Shown: positions 39,894-49,634, numbered from the stretch's first letter. The stretch: 64,000 nt of DNA from DDH964 sp963763205 (GCA_963763205.1 CAVXNQ010000001.1:62001-126000); one strand, 5' to 3'. Program-made: numbers and translations. The notes: generated from the sequence alone by a model not told the origin.

Positions 39894-40787
39894 ATGATTG
39901 TCAGTTGTCCCGATTGCGCCGCACGGCTGCGTGTCGATCCCCAGCGCCTGGCTGGCAAACGGCTGACTCTGCGCTGTGCCCGCTGCCGGAAAATCTTTCA
40001 GGTTTCCGTCCCCAGTTCGCGCAAGGCCGAGGAGCCGCTACGGGTGTTGATTGCCCACAGTGATCGGGACCTCTGTCAGGCGGTGGCCGGCATCCTCTCC
40101 CGCGAGGGGCTCGACGGCCAGGTCTGCCACGACGGCCACCAGGCGTTGCAGGCCCTGCAGCACTCCGGAGCCCAAGTCGCCGTCATTGATGTCGCGCTGC
40201 CCGGGCTGCTGGCCTTCGAGCTCATCGAACAGATTCGCCGGGAGCCGAAGCTCAAAGATCTGCGCATCATCCTGCTCTCCTCCGTTTACAACAAAATGGC
40301 CTACAAGCGAACGCCGACCTCCCTTTACGGGGCAGACGACTACATTGAAAAACACCACATCCCCGACGATCTGGTGCCCAAGATCAATCGCCTCGTCACC
40401 GCGGCCCGGCCGAATGGGGGGGGCGCCAAGCCCGCAGGGGTGACGGTCGGCACCGAGTACACCGCCGAGCCGGGTTATCGCGACGTCATGAACGACAAGA
40501 TCCAGGCGGCGGAGGAGCGGGAAACGCGGGGCGGCGGCGAGGAGGACCGGGAGAAGGCGCGGCGGCTGGCCCGCATCATCGTCGCCGATATCGCCCTTTA
40601 TAACCAGGACCGGGTCGATGAGGGGGTGCGCAGCGACCGTTTTTACGAATTGCTCGCCAGTGAAATCGCCGAGGGGAAGCGCCTTTTCCTCGAGCGCCAT
40701 CCGGCGGGGAACAAAGCGCCGCTGAAGGTGCTGGAAGAGGCCTGCGAGGCCTTTATCCGGCGCCGGCGTGAGGAACTCGGGCTTTAG
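39894..40787 (+). CDS. Zinc-ribbon plus receiver domain protein
   Basis: 297 residues. The N-terminus is an MJ0042-type zinc ribbon (CPDCAARL...CARCRKIF, residues about 5-37). A receiver-like domain follows (about 50-170); the Asp in AVIDVALPG is kept, but the acidic pocket reads IAHSDRD with one acid replaced. The remaining 120 residues are charged and helical, with EERETRGGGEEDREKARRLAR and a conserved end. Function unknown; position suggests a scaffold or output protein of the pathway. The start at 39894 has GAGG six bases upstream; an ATG at 39888 is also possible. Confidence 0.75.
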   Translation: MIVSCPDCAARLRVDPQRLAGKRLTLRCARCRKIFQVSVPSSRKAEEPLRVLIAHSDRDLCQAVAGILSREGLDGQVCHDGHQALQALQHSGAQVAVIDVALPGLLAFELIEQIRREPKLKDLRIILLSSVYNKMAYKRTPTSLYGADDYIEKHHIPDDLVPKINRLVTAARPNGGGAKPAGVTVGTEYTAEPGYRDVMNDKIQAAEERETRGGGEEDREKARRLARIIVADIALYNQDRVDEGVRSDRFYELLASEIAEGKRLFLERHPAGNKAPLKVLEEACEAFIRRRREELGL

Positions 40788-40808
40788 CCGGGCAGCCAGG
40801 GGAGGCAC

Positions 40809-42818
40809 GTGGATACGCGACAGGAACTGGAAAACCTGCTGTTGAACAGTGATGAGGAGGTTCGTCTCCAGGGGCTCAAAGGCTTGGCCCGCCTGGGGAT
40901 CGGCGACTCCCTGCCGGCCCTTTACCGGGCGCTGGGGGATGCCGGTTGGCGGGTGCGCAAGGAGGCGGTGGAAATCTTCCTGGGCCTGCCGGCCGCCGCC
41001 TCCGTCTGCGGCGAGATCTGTGAACTCCTTCACTCCCAGGACAATGCCGGCCAGCGCAATGCGGCGGTGGAAATCCTCACCCGCATCGGCCGGGCGGCGG
41101 TCCCCGACCTGCTCGAAGAAGTCGCCTGCGCTGACCACGACGTGCGCAAATTCACCCTCGACATCCTCGGCGAAATCGGGGATCCCGCCGCGGCGGAGGC
41201 AATGATCCGCGCCCTGGCCGACGAAGATGGCAACGTGCGCGCGGCAGCTGCAGAAAACCTCGGCAAGCTGCGGGTCCCCGAGGCGACACCGGCGCTTCTG
41301 GAGAGCCTGGAACGGGCCGATCTGCTGCTGCGCTTCACCATCCTCGAGGCCCTCGGCCAGATCGGGGTCAGCGTGCCGGTGGCTCGCCTTTTGCCTCTGG
41401 GCAGCGACCGCCTGGTGCGCAAAGCCCTGTTCGACTGCCTCGGCCGGGTCGGCGGTCTGGAAGCGATCCCCGAGCTGGTCCAGGGACTCCTCGACGACAT
41501 GGGCAACGTGCGGGAAGCCGCAGCCCTCGCCCTGGGACGGATCGCTGCCGGCAGCGACGGCGAGTTCCGCTCGCAGCTGCGGGAATTGGCCGGTGCAGCT
41601 CATGCCGATGCCCTGGTCGAACTGCTCGCCAGCCCCCGGGAAGAAGTTCGCCGGGCGGCACTGGTCCTCCTCGGGGGATGCGGCGGGGAGCGGCACGCCC
41701 GTCACTTGCTGGCCCTTTCCCAGGACGTCGAGTTGCGCGATACCGCGGTTCAGGCGCTGGTCTCCATGGGACAGGCCGCCACCTGTTCGCTGACCGAGCT
41801 CTGGCCCGAAGCGGATGGACCGTCCCGTACCTGCCTCGCCTACGTTATCGGCGCCTCCGGCTGTGCCGCCGGCAGCGACCTGCTGATTGAGGGACTTTCG
41901 AGCCACGATCCCGACCTGCGACTGATGTCGGCTCGCTCGCTGGGGCTGCTCGGCGCGGGCGCCGCCCTCGATCCGCTGATTGCCGCCTTGCGGGATGCCA
42001 GTGATGAGTTGCGGGACGTCGCCACCCAGGCACTCTGCCGGCTCGCCCCGGCCTGCGCGACGGCGGTGACGGCGTTGCGACCGCTGCTCGAGGAAGGGGA
42101 CTCTGGCCTGCGCGCCGCGGCGGTCACCATCATCGGTGGCTGCGTCGGACCCGAGGTCGGCGGGATTCTGCATTTTGCCCTCAAGGACGAAGCGGCGACC
42201 GTACGGCGGGCGGCCGTGCGGACCATCGAGATGCGCCCTGGCGCAGAGCAGGTGGCCTCGTTGATGCTTGCCCTGACCGACGAAGATGCCGATGTGCGGC
42301 GCCTGGCTGCCGAAGCCCTCGGCGGGAGCGGCGAACCGGGGGCGGTGGGAGCACTGGAACTGGCTCTCGAAGACGTCGACATCTGGGTGCGGGCCGCCGC
42401 GGTGCGTGCCTTGGGACGGATCGGTGGCGATAAGGCGCTGCAACTGGTCGAAGCTGCCCTCGACGATGCCGTCGGCTTGGTCGCCATTGCCGCCCTGGAA
42501 ACCCTCGGCAGCTTCGACCCCGCCGGGCTCCAGGTTCGGGCGGCCGGAGCCCTCGCCCACGATGATGAAGAGGTGGTCAATGCCGCCATCCATCTTCTGG
42601 CCGGCAGCGGCAGTCGTGACTGGCTGGAAGGGCGGGCCGAGGGGCTGCTCAACCATCGCCACTGGGAAGTGCGCCTCAATGCCGCGCGGGCCATGGCGGC
42701 ATTGCTCGGCCCGGCCTGTGCCGGCCTGCTTGAGAGTCGTCTGCTGGTCGAGGGGGAGGACCTGGTCCGCCAGGAACTTCAGGACCTGTTGCTCGATCTG
42801 CGCGCCGCACAGAGGTAG
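40809..42818 (+). CDS. HEAT-repeat (PBS-lyase-like) scaffold protein
   Basis: 669 residues made almost wholly of HEAT-type repeats of about 31 residues. Typical elements include LADEDGNVRAAAAENLGKL, DDMGNVREAAALALGRI, LTDEDADVRRLAAEALGG and LEDVDIWVRAAAVRALGRI; I estimate about twenty. There is no signal peptide or membrane helix, so it should be a long cytosolic solenoid for protein-protein contacts. HEAT proteins occur in other delta-proteobacterial chemosensory clusters. GTG start at 40809 after GGGAGG; CheR follows after seven bases. Confidence 0.88.
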   Translation: MDTRQELENLLLNSDEEVRLQGLKGLARLGIGDSLPALYRALGDAGWRVRKEAVEIFLGLPAAASVCGEICELLHSQDNAGQRNAAVEILTRIGRAAVPDLLEEVACADHDVRKFTLDILGEIGDPAAAEAMIRALADEDGNVRAAAAENLGKLRVPEATPALLESLERADLLLRFTILEALGQIGVSVPVARLLPLGSDRLVRKALFDCLGRVGGLEAIPELVQGLLDDMGNVREAAALALGRIAAGSDGEFRSQLRELAGAAHADALVELLASPREEVRRAALVLLGGCGGERHARHLLALSQDVELRDTAVQALVSMGQAATCSLTELWPEADGPSRTCLAYVIGASGCAAGSDLLIEGLSSHDPDLRLMSARSLGLLGAGAALDPLIAALRDASDELRDVATQALCRLAPACATAVTALRPLLEEGDSGLRAAAVTIIGGCVGPEVGGILHFALKDEAATVRRAAVRTIEMRPGAEQVASLMLALTDEDADVRRLAAEALGGSGEPGAVGALELALEDVDIWVRAAAVRALGRIGGDKALQLVEAALDDAVGLVAIAALETLGSFDPAGLQVRAAGALAHDDEEVVNAAIHLLAGSGSRDWLEGRAEGLLNHRHWEVRLNAARAMAALLGPACAGLLESRLLVEGEDLVRQELQDLLLDLRAAQR

Positions 42819-42825
42819 GCCTGCG

Positions 42826-43704
42826 ATGCTGCTGTTCGCCCCGGATATTCCGATGAACCCCGACGAATTCCGCCTGCTGCGGGATTTTGTCTACCAGCAT
42901 TGCGGATTGAATTTTACCGAGGATTCCAAGTACCTGTTGGAGAAGCGGCTGGGCAAGCGCCTGCAGCATCACCACCTGAAGAGTTTCAAGGACTATTATT
43001 ATCTACTGCGCTACAACCAGAACAAGGATCAGGAACTCGCCGAGGTGGTCGACCTTTTGACCACCAATGAGACCTATTTTTTTCGCGAGGATTTTCAGCT
43101 GCGCAGTTTCACCGAAGAGATCCTCCCCGAAATCCGCGCGCGCAAGGAACGCGAAGGGGACCGACGGCTGCGCATCTGGAGCGCCGGCTGCTCGACCGGC
43201 GAAGAACCCTACACCATTGCCATGCTGCTGCTCGAACAGCCGGCCTTTGCCAATTGGCAGATCGACATCATCGGCACCGACATCAGCCAGCGGGTCCTGC
43301 AGGTGGCCCGCAAGGGGGTTTACGGCGCCTCCTCTTTCCGCGTCACCCCCCCCGATCTGCAGCGGCGTTATTTTACCGAAGTCGACGGCAAGCACCGGAT
43401 TGCCGACCGGGTCAAGAACCTGGTGACGATCAGCCATCTCAACCTTTTCGATGCTCCGCGGGTCGGGCTGCTCGGACGGATGGACGTGGTTTTCTGCCGC
43501 AATGTCATTATCTATTTCGATCTGGCCGCCAAAAAGCGCGTCATCGACAGTTTCTTCCAGCGTTTGCGGCCCGAAGGGTTCCTCCTGCTCGGTCACAGTG
43601 AGTCGCTGATGAACGTCACCAACGCCTTTGTCCTGCGCCACTTCGTGCATGACATGGTCTACCAGCGCCCGTCTCTTTCCACGTCGCGCGAGGTGAGCTC
43701 ATGA
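42826..43704 (+). CDS. cheR: CheR chemoreceptor methyltransferase
   Basis: 292 residues. It methylates glutamates of chemoreceptors using S-adenosylmethionine. The N-terminal helical domain (DEFRLLRDFVYQHCGLNF) precedes the SAM-binding domain: TTNETYFFRE, SAGCSTGEEPYTIAM, GTDIS and FCRNVIIYFD. Length is normal and there are no added TPRs. Its stop overlaps the cheB start by four bases. Its presence implies receptors encoded elsewhere that are adapted by this system. Confidence 0.95.
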   Translation: MLLFAPDIPMNPDEFRLLRDFVYQHCGLNFTEDSKYLLEKRLGKRLQHHHLKSFKDYYYLLRYNQNKDQELAEVVDLLTTNETYFFREDFQLRSFTEEILPEIRARKEREGDRRLRIWSAGCSTGEEPYTIAMLLLEQPAFANWQIDIIGTDISQRVLQVARKGVYGASSFRVTPPDLQRRYFTEVDGKHRIADRVKNLVTISHLNLFDAPRVGLLGRMDVVFCRNVIIYFDLAAKKRVIDSFFQRLRPEGFLLLGHSESLMNVTNAFVLRHFVHDMVYQRPSLSTSREVSS

Positions 43705-44750
43705 GCGGACCGGTGCGGGTGCTGGTGATCGATGATTCGGCCTACAACCGGCGAACCATCACCAAGATGCTCGAAGCCATCGACGGCGTGGAAGTCATCG
43801 GCTACGCCTGCGACGGCGAGGAGGGGCTGCGCAAGGCTCTCGATCTGCGTCCCGATTTGATCACCCTCGACCTGGAAATGCCGCGCATGGACGGGTTCAC
43901 CTTCCTGCGCATCATCATGCAGAACCGGCCGACCCCGGTCATTGTCGTCTCCGCGCGCAGCGAGGATCAGAACGTCTTCCGGGCGCTGGAATTCGGGGCG
44001 GTGGAATTCGTCGCCAAACCGACCCCGCGGATCTCGCCGGACCTGCTCAACATCCGCGACGACCTCGAACGCAAGGTGCGGGCGATTGCCGGGGCGGATA
44101 TGAACAAGGTGTTGCGTCGCGGCACCGGGGGACCTCGGCCACGGGTGCTGGTCCCCGCATCGCGCCACGACGCGACCGGTATCTGCCAGGTCGTCATCGG
44201 CTCCTCCACCGGCGGACCGCCGGCACTGCAGACCATCTTTTCCGCCATCCAGCAGCCCCTCGGCGTCGGCTTCGCCGTTTCCCAGCACATGCCGCCCGGT
44301 TTCACCCGCGCCTTTGCCGAACGCCTCAATCGCTTTTCCGCCCTGGAGATCAGCGAGGCACGCGATGGCGATGTGATGGCCCCCGGGCGGGTGTTGATCG
44401 CTCCCGGGGGGCAGAATCTCACCTTCCGCCGGCGCGGCGGCGAGGTGCGGGTCGATGTCGTCGACCCCGCGGCGGGGCAGCGCTATGTCCCTTCGGTCGA
44501 TGCCATGTTTCGTTCCGCGGCAGAAGTCTTTGGCCCGCAGCTGCTCGGGGTGGTGCTGACCGGGATGGGCAACGACGGGGCCCAGGGCGTGGAAGAGATC
44601 AAGGCCCAGGGGGGCAAGGTGATTGCCGAGGCCGAGGAGAGCAGCGTGGTCTTCGGCATGCCCAAGGAGGCGATTGCCACCGGCAAGGTCGACAGGGTGG
44701 TGCCCCTGCTGGGAGTCTGCGAGCAGATTCTGCGTTTTTGCGGATATTAG
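43701..44750 (+). CDS. cheB: CheB chemoreceptor methylesterase/deamidase
   Basis: 349 residues. The N-terminal receiver (VIDDSAYNRR, LDLEMPRMDG) is joined to the methylesterase domain with catalytic triad motifs IGSSTGGPPAL (Ser), SQHMPPGFT (His) and GMGNDGAQG (Asp). It removes methyl groups from receptors when phosphorylated by CheA. ATGA overlap with cheR. Confidence 0.96.
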   Translation: MSGPVRVLVIDDSAYNRRTITKMLEAIDGVEVIGYACDGEEGLRKALDLRPDLITLDLEMPRMDGFTFLRIIMQNRPTPVIVVSARSEDQNVFRALEFGAVEFVAKPTPRISPDLLNIRDDLERKVRAIAGADMNKVLRRGTGGPRPRVLVPASRHDATGICQVVIGSSTGGPPALQTIFSAIQQPLGVGFAVSQHMPPGFTRAFAERLNRFSALEISEARDGDVMAPGRVLIAPGGQNLTFRRRGGEVRVDVVDPAAGQRYVPSVDAMFRSAAEVFGPQLLGVVLTGMGNDGAQGVEEIKAQGGKVIAEAEESSVVFGMPKEAIATGKVDRVVPLLGVCEQILRFCGY

Positions 44751-44839
44751 GCAGAGTGTATGAAATGGTGGATATTTTTTCATGGGGCTGCTAGGATTGC
44801 GGCTGTTGTCAGCCTTCCATGCATGTGAGGAGAACCGGG

Positions 44840-45673
44840 ATGTCTGAACGGGATGAAGATAAGGGCCTGACGGTCAAGAGGGGCGAGGAATTCCTGCAGA
44901 TCTTTAAAAAGGGGGCCGAGTTCACCCAGGATCTGCTCAAGGAAAACGAACGCCTGCGCTACCAGTTGCTGCAGATCGAGGAGGCGGCACGGCTGCGCCA
45001 GGAGCAGGCCGGCGTCGACGATCCTGAACTCGAGCGGCTGCGCCGCCGGGTCGAGAACCTCGAACAGGAGAAGCAGGAGATTCTCGACCGGATCAGACAT
45101 GTCGAAGAGGAAAACCAGGATTTCGCCAACCGCTATGTCGAAATCGAAAATGAAAACAACATGCTGGCCAACCTCTACATCGCCTCCTTCCAGCTTCATT
45201 CGACCCTCGATTTCCGCGAGGTTCTCCAGGTTATTACCGAAATCGTCATCAACCTGATCGGCGCCGAGGAATTCGCCATCATGCTGCTCGACGAGAAGAC
45301 CAATCGGTTGACCACCATGGCCAGCGAAGGCCTCGATCAGGAAACCCTGCCGACGGTCGAGCTTGGCCAGGGAATCATCGGCCAGATGGCCAAGACCGGG
45401 GAGAACTACTTCATCGAGGACATGGAGAACTACCAGCGTGACTTCACCCACCCGATCGTCTGCATCCCGCTCAAGATCAAGGAGCATGTGATCGGCGTCA
45501 TCGTCATCTACAAACTCCTCGAGCAGAAGAGCCGTTTCGCCGAGGTGGACTACGAACTCTTCACCCTGCTGGCCGGACATGCCGCCACTGCGATCTTCTC
45601 GTCCAAGCTCTATTCCGAGTCGGAGCGCAAGCTGTCCACCATCCAGGGCTTCCTTGACCTGATGACCAAGTAA
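44840..45673 (+). CDS. Coiled-coil GAF domain sensor protein
   Basis: 277 residues. Residues about 30-110 form a long charged coiled coil (heptads around ERLRYQLLQIEEAARL and RRRVENLEQEKQEIL). A GAF domain follows (about 125-265: LQVITEIVINLIGAEEFAIML, GQGIIGQMAKTGENYF, CIPLKIKEHVIGVIVIYK). No catalytic domain is attached, so it probably senses a small ligand or acts as an adaptor. The ATG at 44840 has GAGGAG upstream. It sits 89 bases after cheB and is followed closely by the last cheY. Confidence 0.85.
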   Translation: MSERDEDKGLTVKRGEEFLQIFKKGAEFTQDLLKENERLRYQLLQIEEAARLRQEQAGVDDPELERLRRRVENLEQEKQEILDRIRHVEEENQDFANRYVEIENENNMLANLYIASFQLHSTLDFREVLQVITEIVINLIGAEEFAIMLLDEKTNRLTTMASEGLDQETLPTVELGQGIIGQMAKTGENYFIEDMENYQRDFTHPIVCIPLKIKEHVIGVIVIYKLLEQKSRFAEVDYELFTLLAGHAATAIFSSKLYSESERKLSTIQGFLDLMTK

Positions 45674-45691
45674 ACGCCGCGGAGGGATTGC

Positions 45692-46072
45692 ATGTCCACA
45701 TATAAGGTTCTGGTTGTCGAAGACTCACCGACCATGCGCCAATTGATCATTTTCGCGCTCAAACGGATTCGTGGGCTGACCATCGTCGAGGCCAACGACG
45801 GCGTTGACGGCTTGAAGAAGCTCTCCAGCGACAAGTTCGACCTGATCTTCACCGATATCAACATGCCGATCATGGACGGCCTCAAGCTGGTGAGCCTGGC
45901 GCGCAACGACCCGGGCTACAAGACCGTGCCGATCGTGATCATCACCACCGAGGGCGCCAGCGAGGATCGCGAGCGGGCCCTGGCCATCGGCGCCAACGAC
46001 TATATCACCAAGCCGATCCAGACCGTGCGGATCATCGAGGTGGCCAGAAAGCTGCTCAACATTACCGGCTGA
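45692..46072 (+). CDS. CheY-like response regulator
   Basis: 126 residues, a single receiver: VVEDSPTMRQL, IFTDINMPIMDG, IITTEG and ITKPI. It is close in sequence to the first CheY of the cluster, suggesting a duplication. It is the last gene of the chemosensory operon. Confidence 0.92.
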   Translation: MSTYKVLVVEDSPTMRQLIIFALKRIRGLTIVEANDGVDGLKKLSSDKFDLIFTDINMPIMDGLKLVSLARNDPGYKTVPIVIITTEGASEDRERALAIGANDYITKPIQTVRIIEVARKLLNITG

Positions 46073-46100
46073 CCAGAGCGGTCGGGCGGCTTGTCGCCGC

Positions 46101-46130
46101 TTGACGAGGGAAGCCGGCATCATGTCTAAT
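46101..46130 (+). promoter_or_regulatory. Sigma70-type promoter of infA
   Basis: TTGACG (46101-46106), an 18-base spacer and TCTAAT (46125-46130), about 50 bases before the infA start. It marks the break between the chemosensory operon and the translation genes. Confidence 0.55.
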
Positions 46131-46182
46131 GAGCGCCTGCCCGGATTCGCCGGGTCGGCCCATTGCCTGCAAGGAGGTCCAT

Positions 46183-46401
46183 TTGGCCAAGGAAGAAGCA
46201 ATCGAAGTCGAAGGCTCGGTGATCGAACCGTTGCCCAATGCCATGTTCCGCGTCAAGCTCGACAATGGCCATATCGTGCTCGCCCACATCTCCGGCAAGA
46301 TGCGCAAGTTCTACATCCGCATCCTCCCCGGCGACCGGGTGACCGTCGAGCTCTCCCCTTACGACCTGACCCGCGGCCGCATCACCTATCGCGAAAAGTA
46401 G
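46183..46401 (+). CDS. infA: Translation initiation factor IF-1
   Basis: 72 residues, a single OB-fold that binds the ribosomal A site. It opens with LAKEEAIEVEGSVIEPLPNA, followed by HISGKMRKFYIRILPGDRV. The start is a TTG at 46183 with AAGGAGG five bases upstream; a longer in-frame start at 46129 has no support. Confidence 0.95.
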   Translation: MAKEEAIEVEGSVIEPLPNAMFRVKLDNGHIVLAHISGKMRKFYIRILPGDRVTVELSPYDLTRGRITYREK

Positions 46402-46524
46402 GCGTGATGCGGCTCCTCGGACGCCCTGGCAGGCAGTGGTCCGGGGGGCGGGAGGAGCGTCCACGCCTGCGCATTCCTGATCCCCACGATACCGGCACCG
46501 GCCGGTATTCCTGTTTGTAATCGG

Positions 46525-46540
46525 GTAGCCTGCGGGCTAC
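46525..46540 (+). promoter_or_regulatory. Small hairpin abutting the leuS ribosome binding site
   Basis: GTAGCC (46525-46530) pairs with GGCTAC (46535-46540) across TGCG, directly before the leuS GGAGGAG. About 40 bases earlier ATACCGG and CCGGTAT form another hairpin. They may affect leuS translation or termination; no T-box features are seen. Confidence 0.3.
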
Positions 46541-46549
46541 GGAGGAGCT

Positions 46550-49109
46550 ATGCAAGAGCGTTACAACCCGGCTGAGATCGAGACCCGCTGGCAGCAGTTC
46601 TGGGAAGAGCGCGGCACCTTTCGGGTCGACGAGGATCCCGCGGCGCACAAATTCTACCTGCTGGAGATGTTTCCCTATCCCTCCGGGCGGATCCACATGG
46701 GGCATGTGCGCAACTACTCGATCGGCGACGTGGTGGCCCGCTTCAAGCGGCTGCAGGGGCGCAACGTGCTGCATCCCATGGGCTGGGACGCCTTCGGCAT
46801 GCCGGCGGAGAACGCCGCCATCCAGCATGGCACCCATCCGGCCAAGTGGACCTACGAAAACATCGCCAACATGCGCGTCCAGCTCAAGAAAATGGGACTC
46901 TCCTACGACTGGTCCCGGGAGCTGGCGACCTGCGACGTCGACTATTACAAGTGGGAGCAGCTGGTCTTTCTGCGCATGCTGGAAAAGGGGCTGGCCTACA
47001 AAAAGAGTTCGACGGTCAACTGGTGCCCCTCCTGCCAGACGGTGCTCGCCAACGAGCAGGTGGAAGACAACTGTTGCTGGCGCTGCGACAGCGAGGTGCA
47101 GGCCAAGGAGCTGGAACAGTGGTTCTTCCGCATCACCGATTACGCCGAGGAGCTGCTCGCCGAGACCTGGAACCTGCCAGGGTGGCCGGAACCGGTGCTG
47201 ACCATGCAGCGCAACTGGATCGGCAAGAGCACCGGCTGCGAGATCGACTTCCCGGTCGCCGGCCGGGAGCTGGCGATCAAGGTCTTCACCACCCGCCAGG
47301 ATACCCTGTTCGGCGCGACCTTCATGAGCCTCGCCCCGGAGCATCCGCTGGCCCTGGAACTGACCAGCGCTGAACAGCGGCCGGCGGTGGAAGCATTCAT
47401 CGCCCAGGTCCGTCGGCAGGACAAGGCGCGGCGCACCAGCGACGACTTTGAGAAGGAAGGGGTCTTCACCGGCGCCTTCTGCGTCAACCCGGTGACCGGC
47501 CGGCAAGATGCCGGTCTACCTCGGCAACTTCGTGCTGATGGAATACGGCACCGGGGCGGTGATGGCGGTGCCGACCCACGACCAGCGCGACTTCGAATTC
47601 GCCCGCAAGTACGGCCTGCCCCTGCAGGTGGTCATCCAGCCCGCCGGGGAAGATCTCGACCCGGCGACGATGACCGAGGCCTGGACCGGCCCCGGCATCC
47701 TGGTCAACTCCGGACCCTTCGACGGTCTCGACAACGAGGCCGCCAAGGAGGCGATCGCCGACCCACCTGGCCACCGAAGGGATCGGCCAGACGACCGTCA
47801 ACTGGCGGTTGCGCGACTGGGGCGTCTCGCGCCAGCGTTACTGGGGAACGCCGATTCCCGTCATCTACTGCGACAGCTGCGGGGTGGTGCCGGTGCCGGA
47901 AGCCGATCTGCCGGTGGTGCTGCCGACCGACGTCGAGTTCACCGGCGAGGGGGGCAGCCCGCTGGCCAAGTCCGCCTCCTTCGTACGAGGTCGCCTGCCC
48001 GCGCTGCGGCGGCGCCGCCCGCCGCGAGACCGACACCTTCGACACCTTCGTCGAGAGCTCCTGGTACTTCGCGCGCTACGCCTGTCCCCGAGTACGACGC
48101 TGCGCCCCTCGATAAGGCCGCGGCCGAGTACTGGCTCCCCGTCGACCAGTACATCGGCGGCATCGAGCATGCGGTCATGCACCTGCTCTACGCCCGCTTC
48201 TTCACCAAGGTGCTGCGCGATCTGGGACTGATGGCGGTCGACGAACCGTTCACCAATCTCCTCACCCAGGGGATGGTCTGCATGGAGACCCGCTCCTGCC
48301 CGACCCACGGCTGGCTCTACCCGGAGGAGGTCGCCGACGGCAACTGCAGCAAGTGCGGGGCGCCGGCGAAGGTCGGGCGCACCGAGAAGATGAGCAAGTC
48401 GAAGAAGAACGTCGTCGATCCCGACCACCTGATCCAACGCTACGGCGCCGACACGGCGCGGCTCTTCTCCCTTTTTGCGGCACCGCCGGAGAAGGACCTG
48501 GAATGGAACGAGGCCGGGGTGGAAGGATGCTACCGTTTCCTGGGCCGGGTCTGGCGCGGGGTATATGACAATCTCGCGATCATTCAGGGTGCGGCAGCGG
48601 CGCGCGAAGCGGCGGGCCCGGGGCGCGACCTGCGTCGGCAGGTGCACCGCACGATCAAGAAGGTCACCGAGGACATCGACGGCCGCTTCCATTTCAACAC
48701 CGCCATCGCCGCGGTGATGGAGCTGGTCAACGCCATCTACGGCTTCGAGGCCAAAGCCGATCACCCCGAGGTGCTGCGCGAGGCGCTGGAGAGCGTGGTG
48801 CGGCTGCTGGCGCCCTTTGTCCCCCACATCGCCGAAGAGCTGTGGGCGATCATGGGATATGAGGATGGGCTGGACGCTGCCGGCTGGCCGGACTGGGACG
48901 AGGCGGCGCTGGTCGAGGAGGAGCGCACCATTGTGGTGCAGGTCAACGGCAAGGTGCGCGGCAAGGTCACCGTCGCGGCCGATGCCGACGAAGCGACGGT
49001 GCGCGCCGCGGCGCTGGCCGAACCGAATGTCGTCCGATTCCTCGAAGGCCAGACGGTGCGCAAGGTGGTCGTCGTTCCCGGCCGGCTGGTCAGCGTGGTG
49101 GCGGGATGA
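46550..49109 (+). CDS. leuS: Leucyl-tRNA synthetase (four +1 frameshifts)
   Basis: About 851 residues when corrected. It charges tRNA-Leu. The HIGH motif is PSGRIHMGHVRN near residue 45, the zinc module has CPSC...CCWRC, an editing domain with AVPTHDQRDFEF follows, KMSKS is in EKMSKSKKNVV, and a C-terminal tRNA-binding domain ends the chain. The frame breaks near 47507 (before KMPVYLGNF), 47765 (before HLATEGIGQ), 47983 (before YEVACPRCGG) and 48091 (before EYDAAPLDK). Each needs one base removed and each junction then matches the family exactly. Four shifts in 600 bases of an essential gene point to sequence error. The stop overlaps lptE. Confidence 0.93.
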
Positions 49110-49613
49110 AGCGCTGGCTCTGGCTTTTTTGCTGCGGTCTGCTGCTCGTTGGCTGCGGCTATCACCGCCCCGGGCAGGGGGACAGCCTCGGCGGGGTAAG
49201 TGCCCTCAAGGTTGCGCTGTTCGCCAACCACACCTACGAGCCGTTCCTGGAAAACATCCTGACCAACGCCGTCACCCAGCGTTTTCTGCGCACCCGGCGC
49301 TGGCGGCTGGTGGAGGACCCCGCGGCGGCGGACGCGGTCTTCTCCGGCACGGTGACCGATTATCCACAGCGACCCCATCTCCTTCGATGCCAACGACAAC
49401 GTCCTCGAGTATCGGGCGCAGATGACGGCCGCTGGAGAGCTGCGTCGCCAGCAGGACGGGCGGGTGCTGTGGAAGGGGACGCTGAACTGGAGCGAGGAAT
49501 ACCCGGGAAGCCTGGACAAGGGGCGGCAGGAAGACGAAGAGGCGGCGGCCATCGGCAGCATCGCCGAGCGCCTGGCCGAAGAATTCTATTTCCACCTCAC
49601 CGACAATTTCTGA
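49106..49613 (+). CDS. lptE: LPS assembly lipoprotein LptE-like (one +1 frameshift)
   Basis: 168 residues when corrected. A signal peptide ends in the lipobox LLVGC, followed by GYHRPGQG; this Gly-Tyr after the lipidated Cys is typical of LptE (RlpB). It forms the plug of the outer membrane LptD channel that inserts lipopolysaccharide. An extra C near 49364 (after VTDY) shifts the frame; SDPISFDANDNVLEYRAQM continues one base off. Position between leuS and holA is the same as in many proteobacteria. Confidence 0.85.
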
Positions 49614-49634
49614 GCCGCCGACGGACGGGTTGCC

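Noticed and set aside
40038..42662. An 874-codon minus-strand frame opposite the HEAT and receiver genes
   Set aside because: It mirrors the repetitive HEAT coding sequence and has no domain or ribosome binding site.
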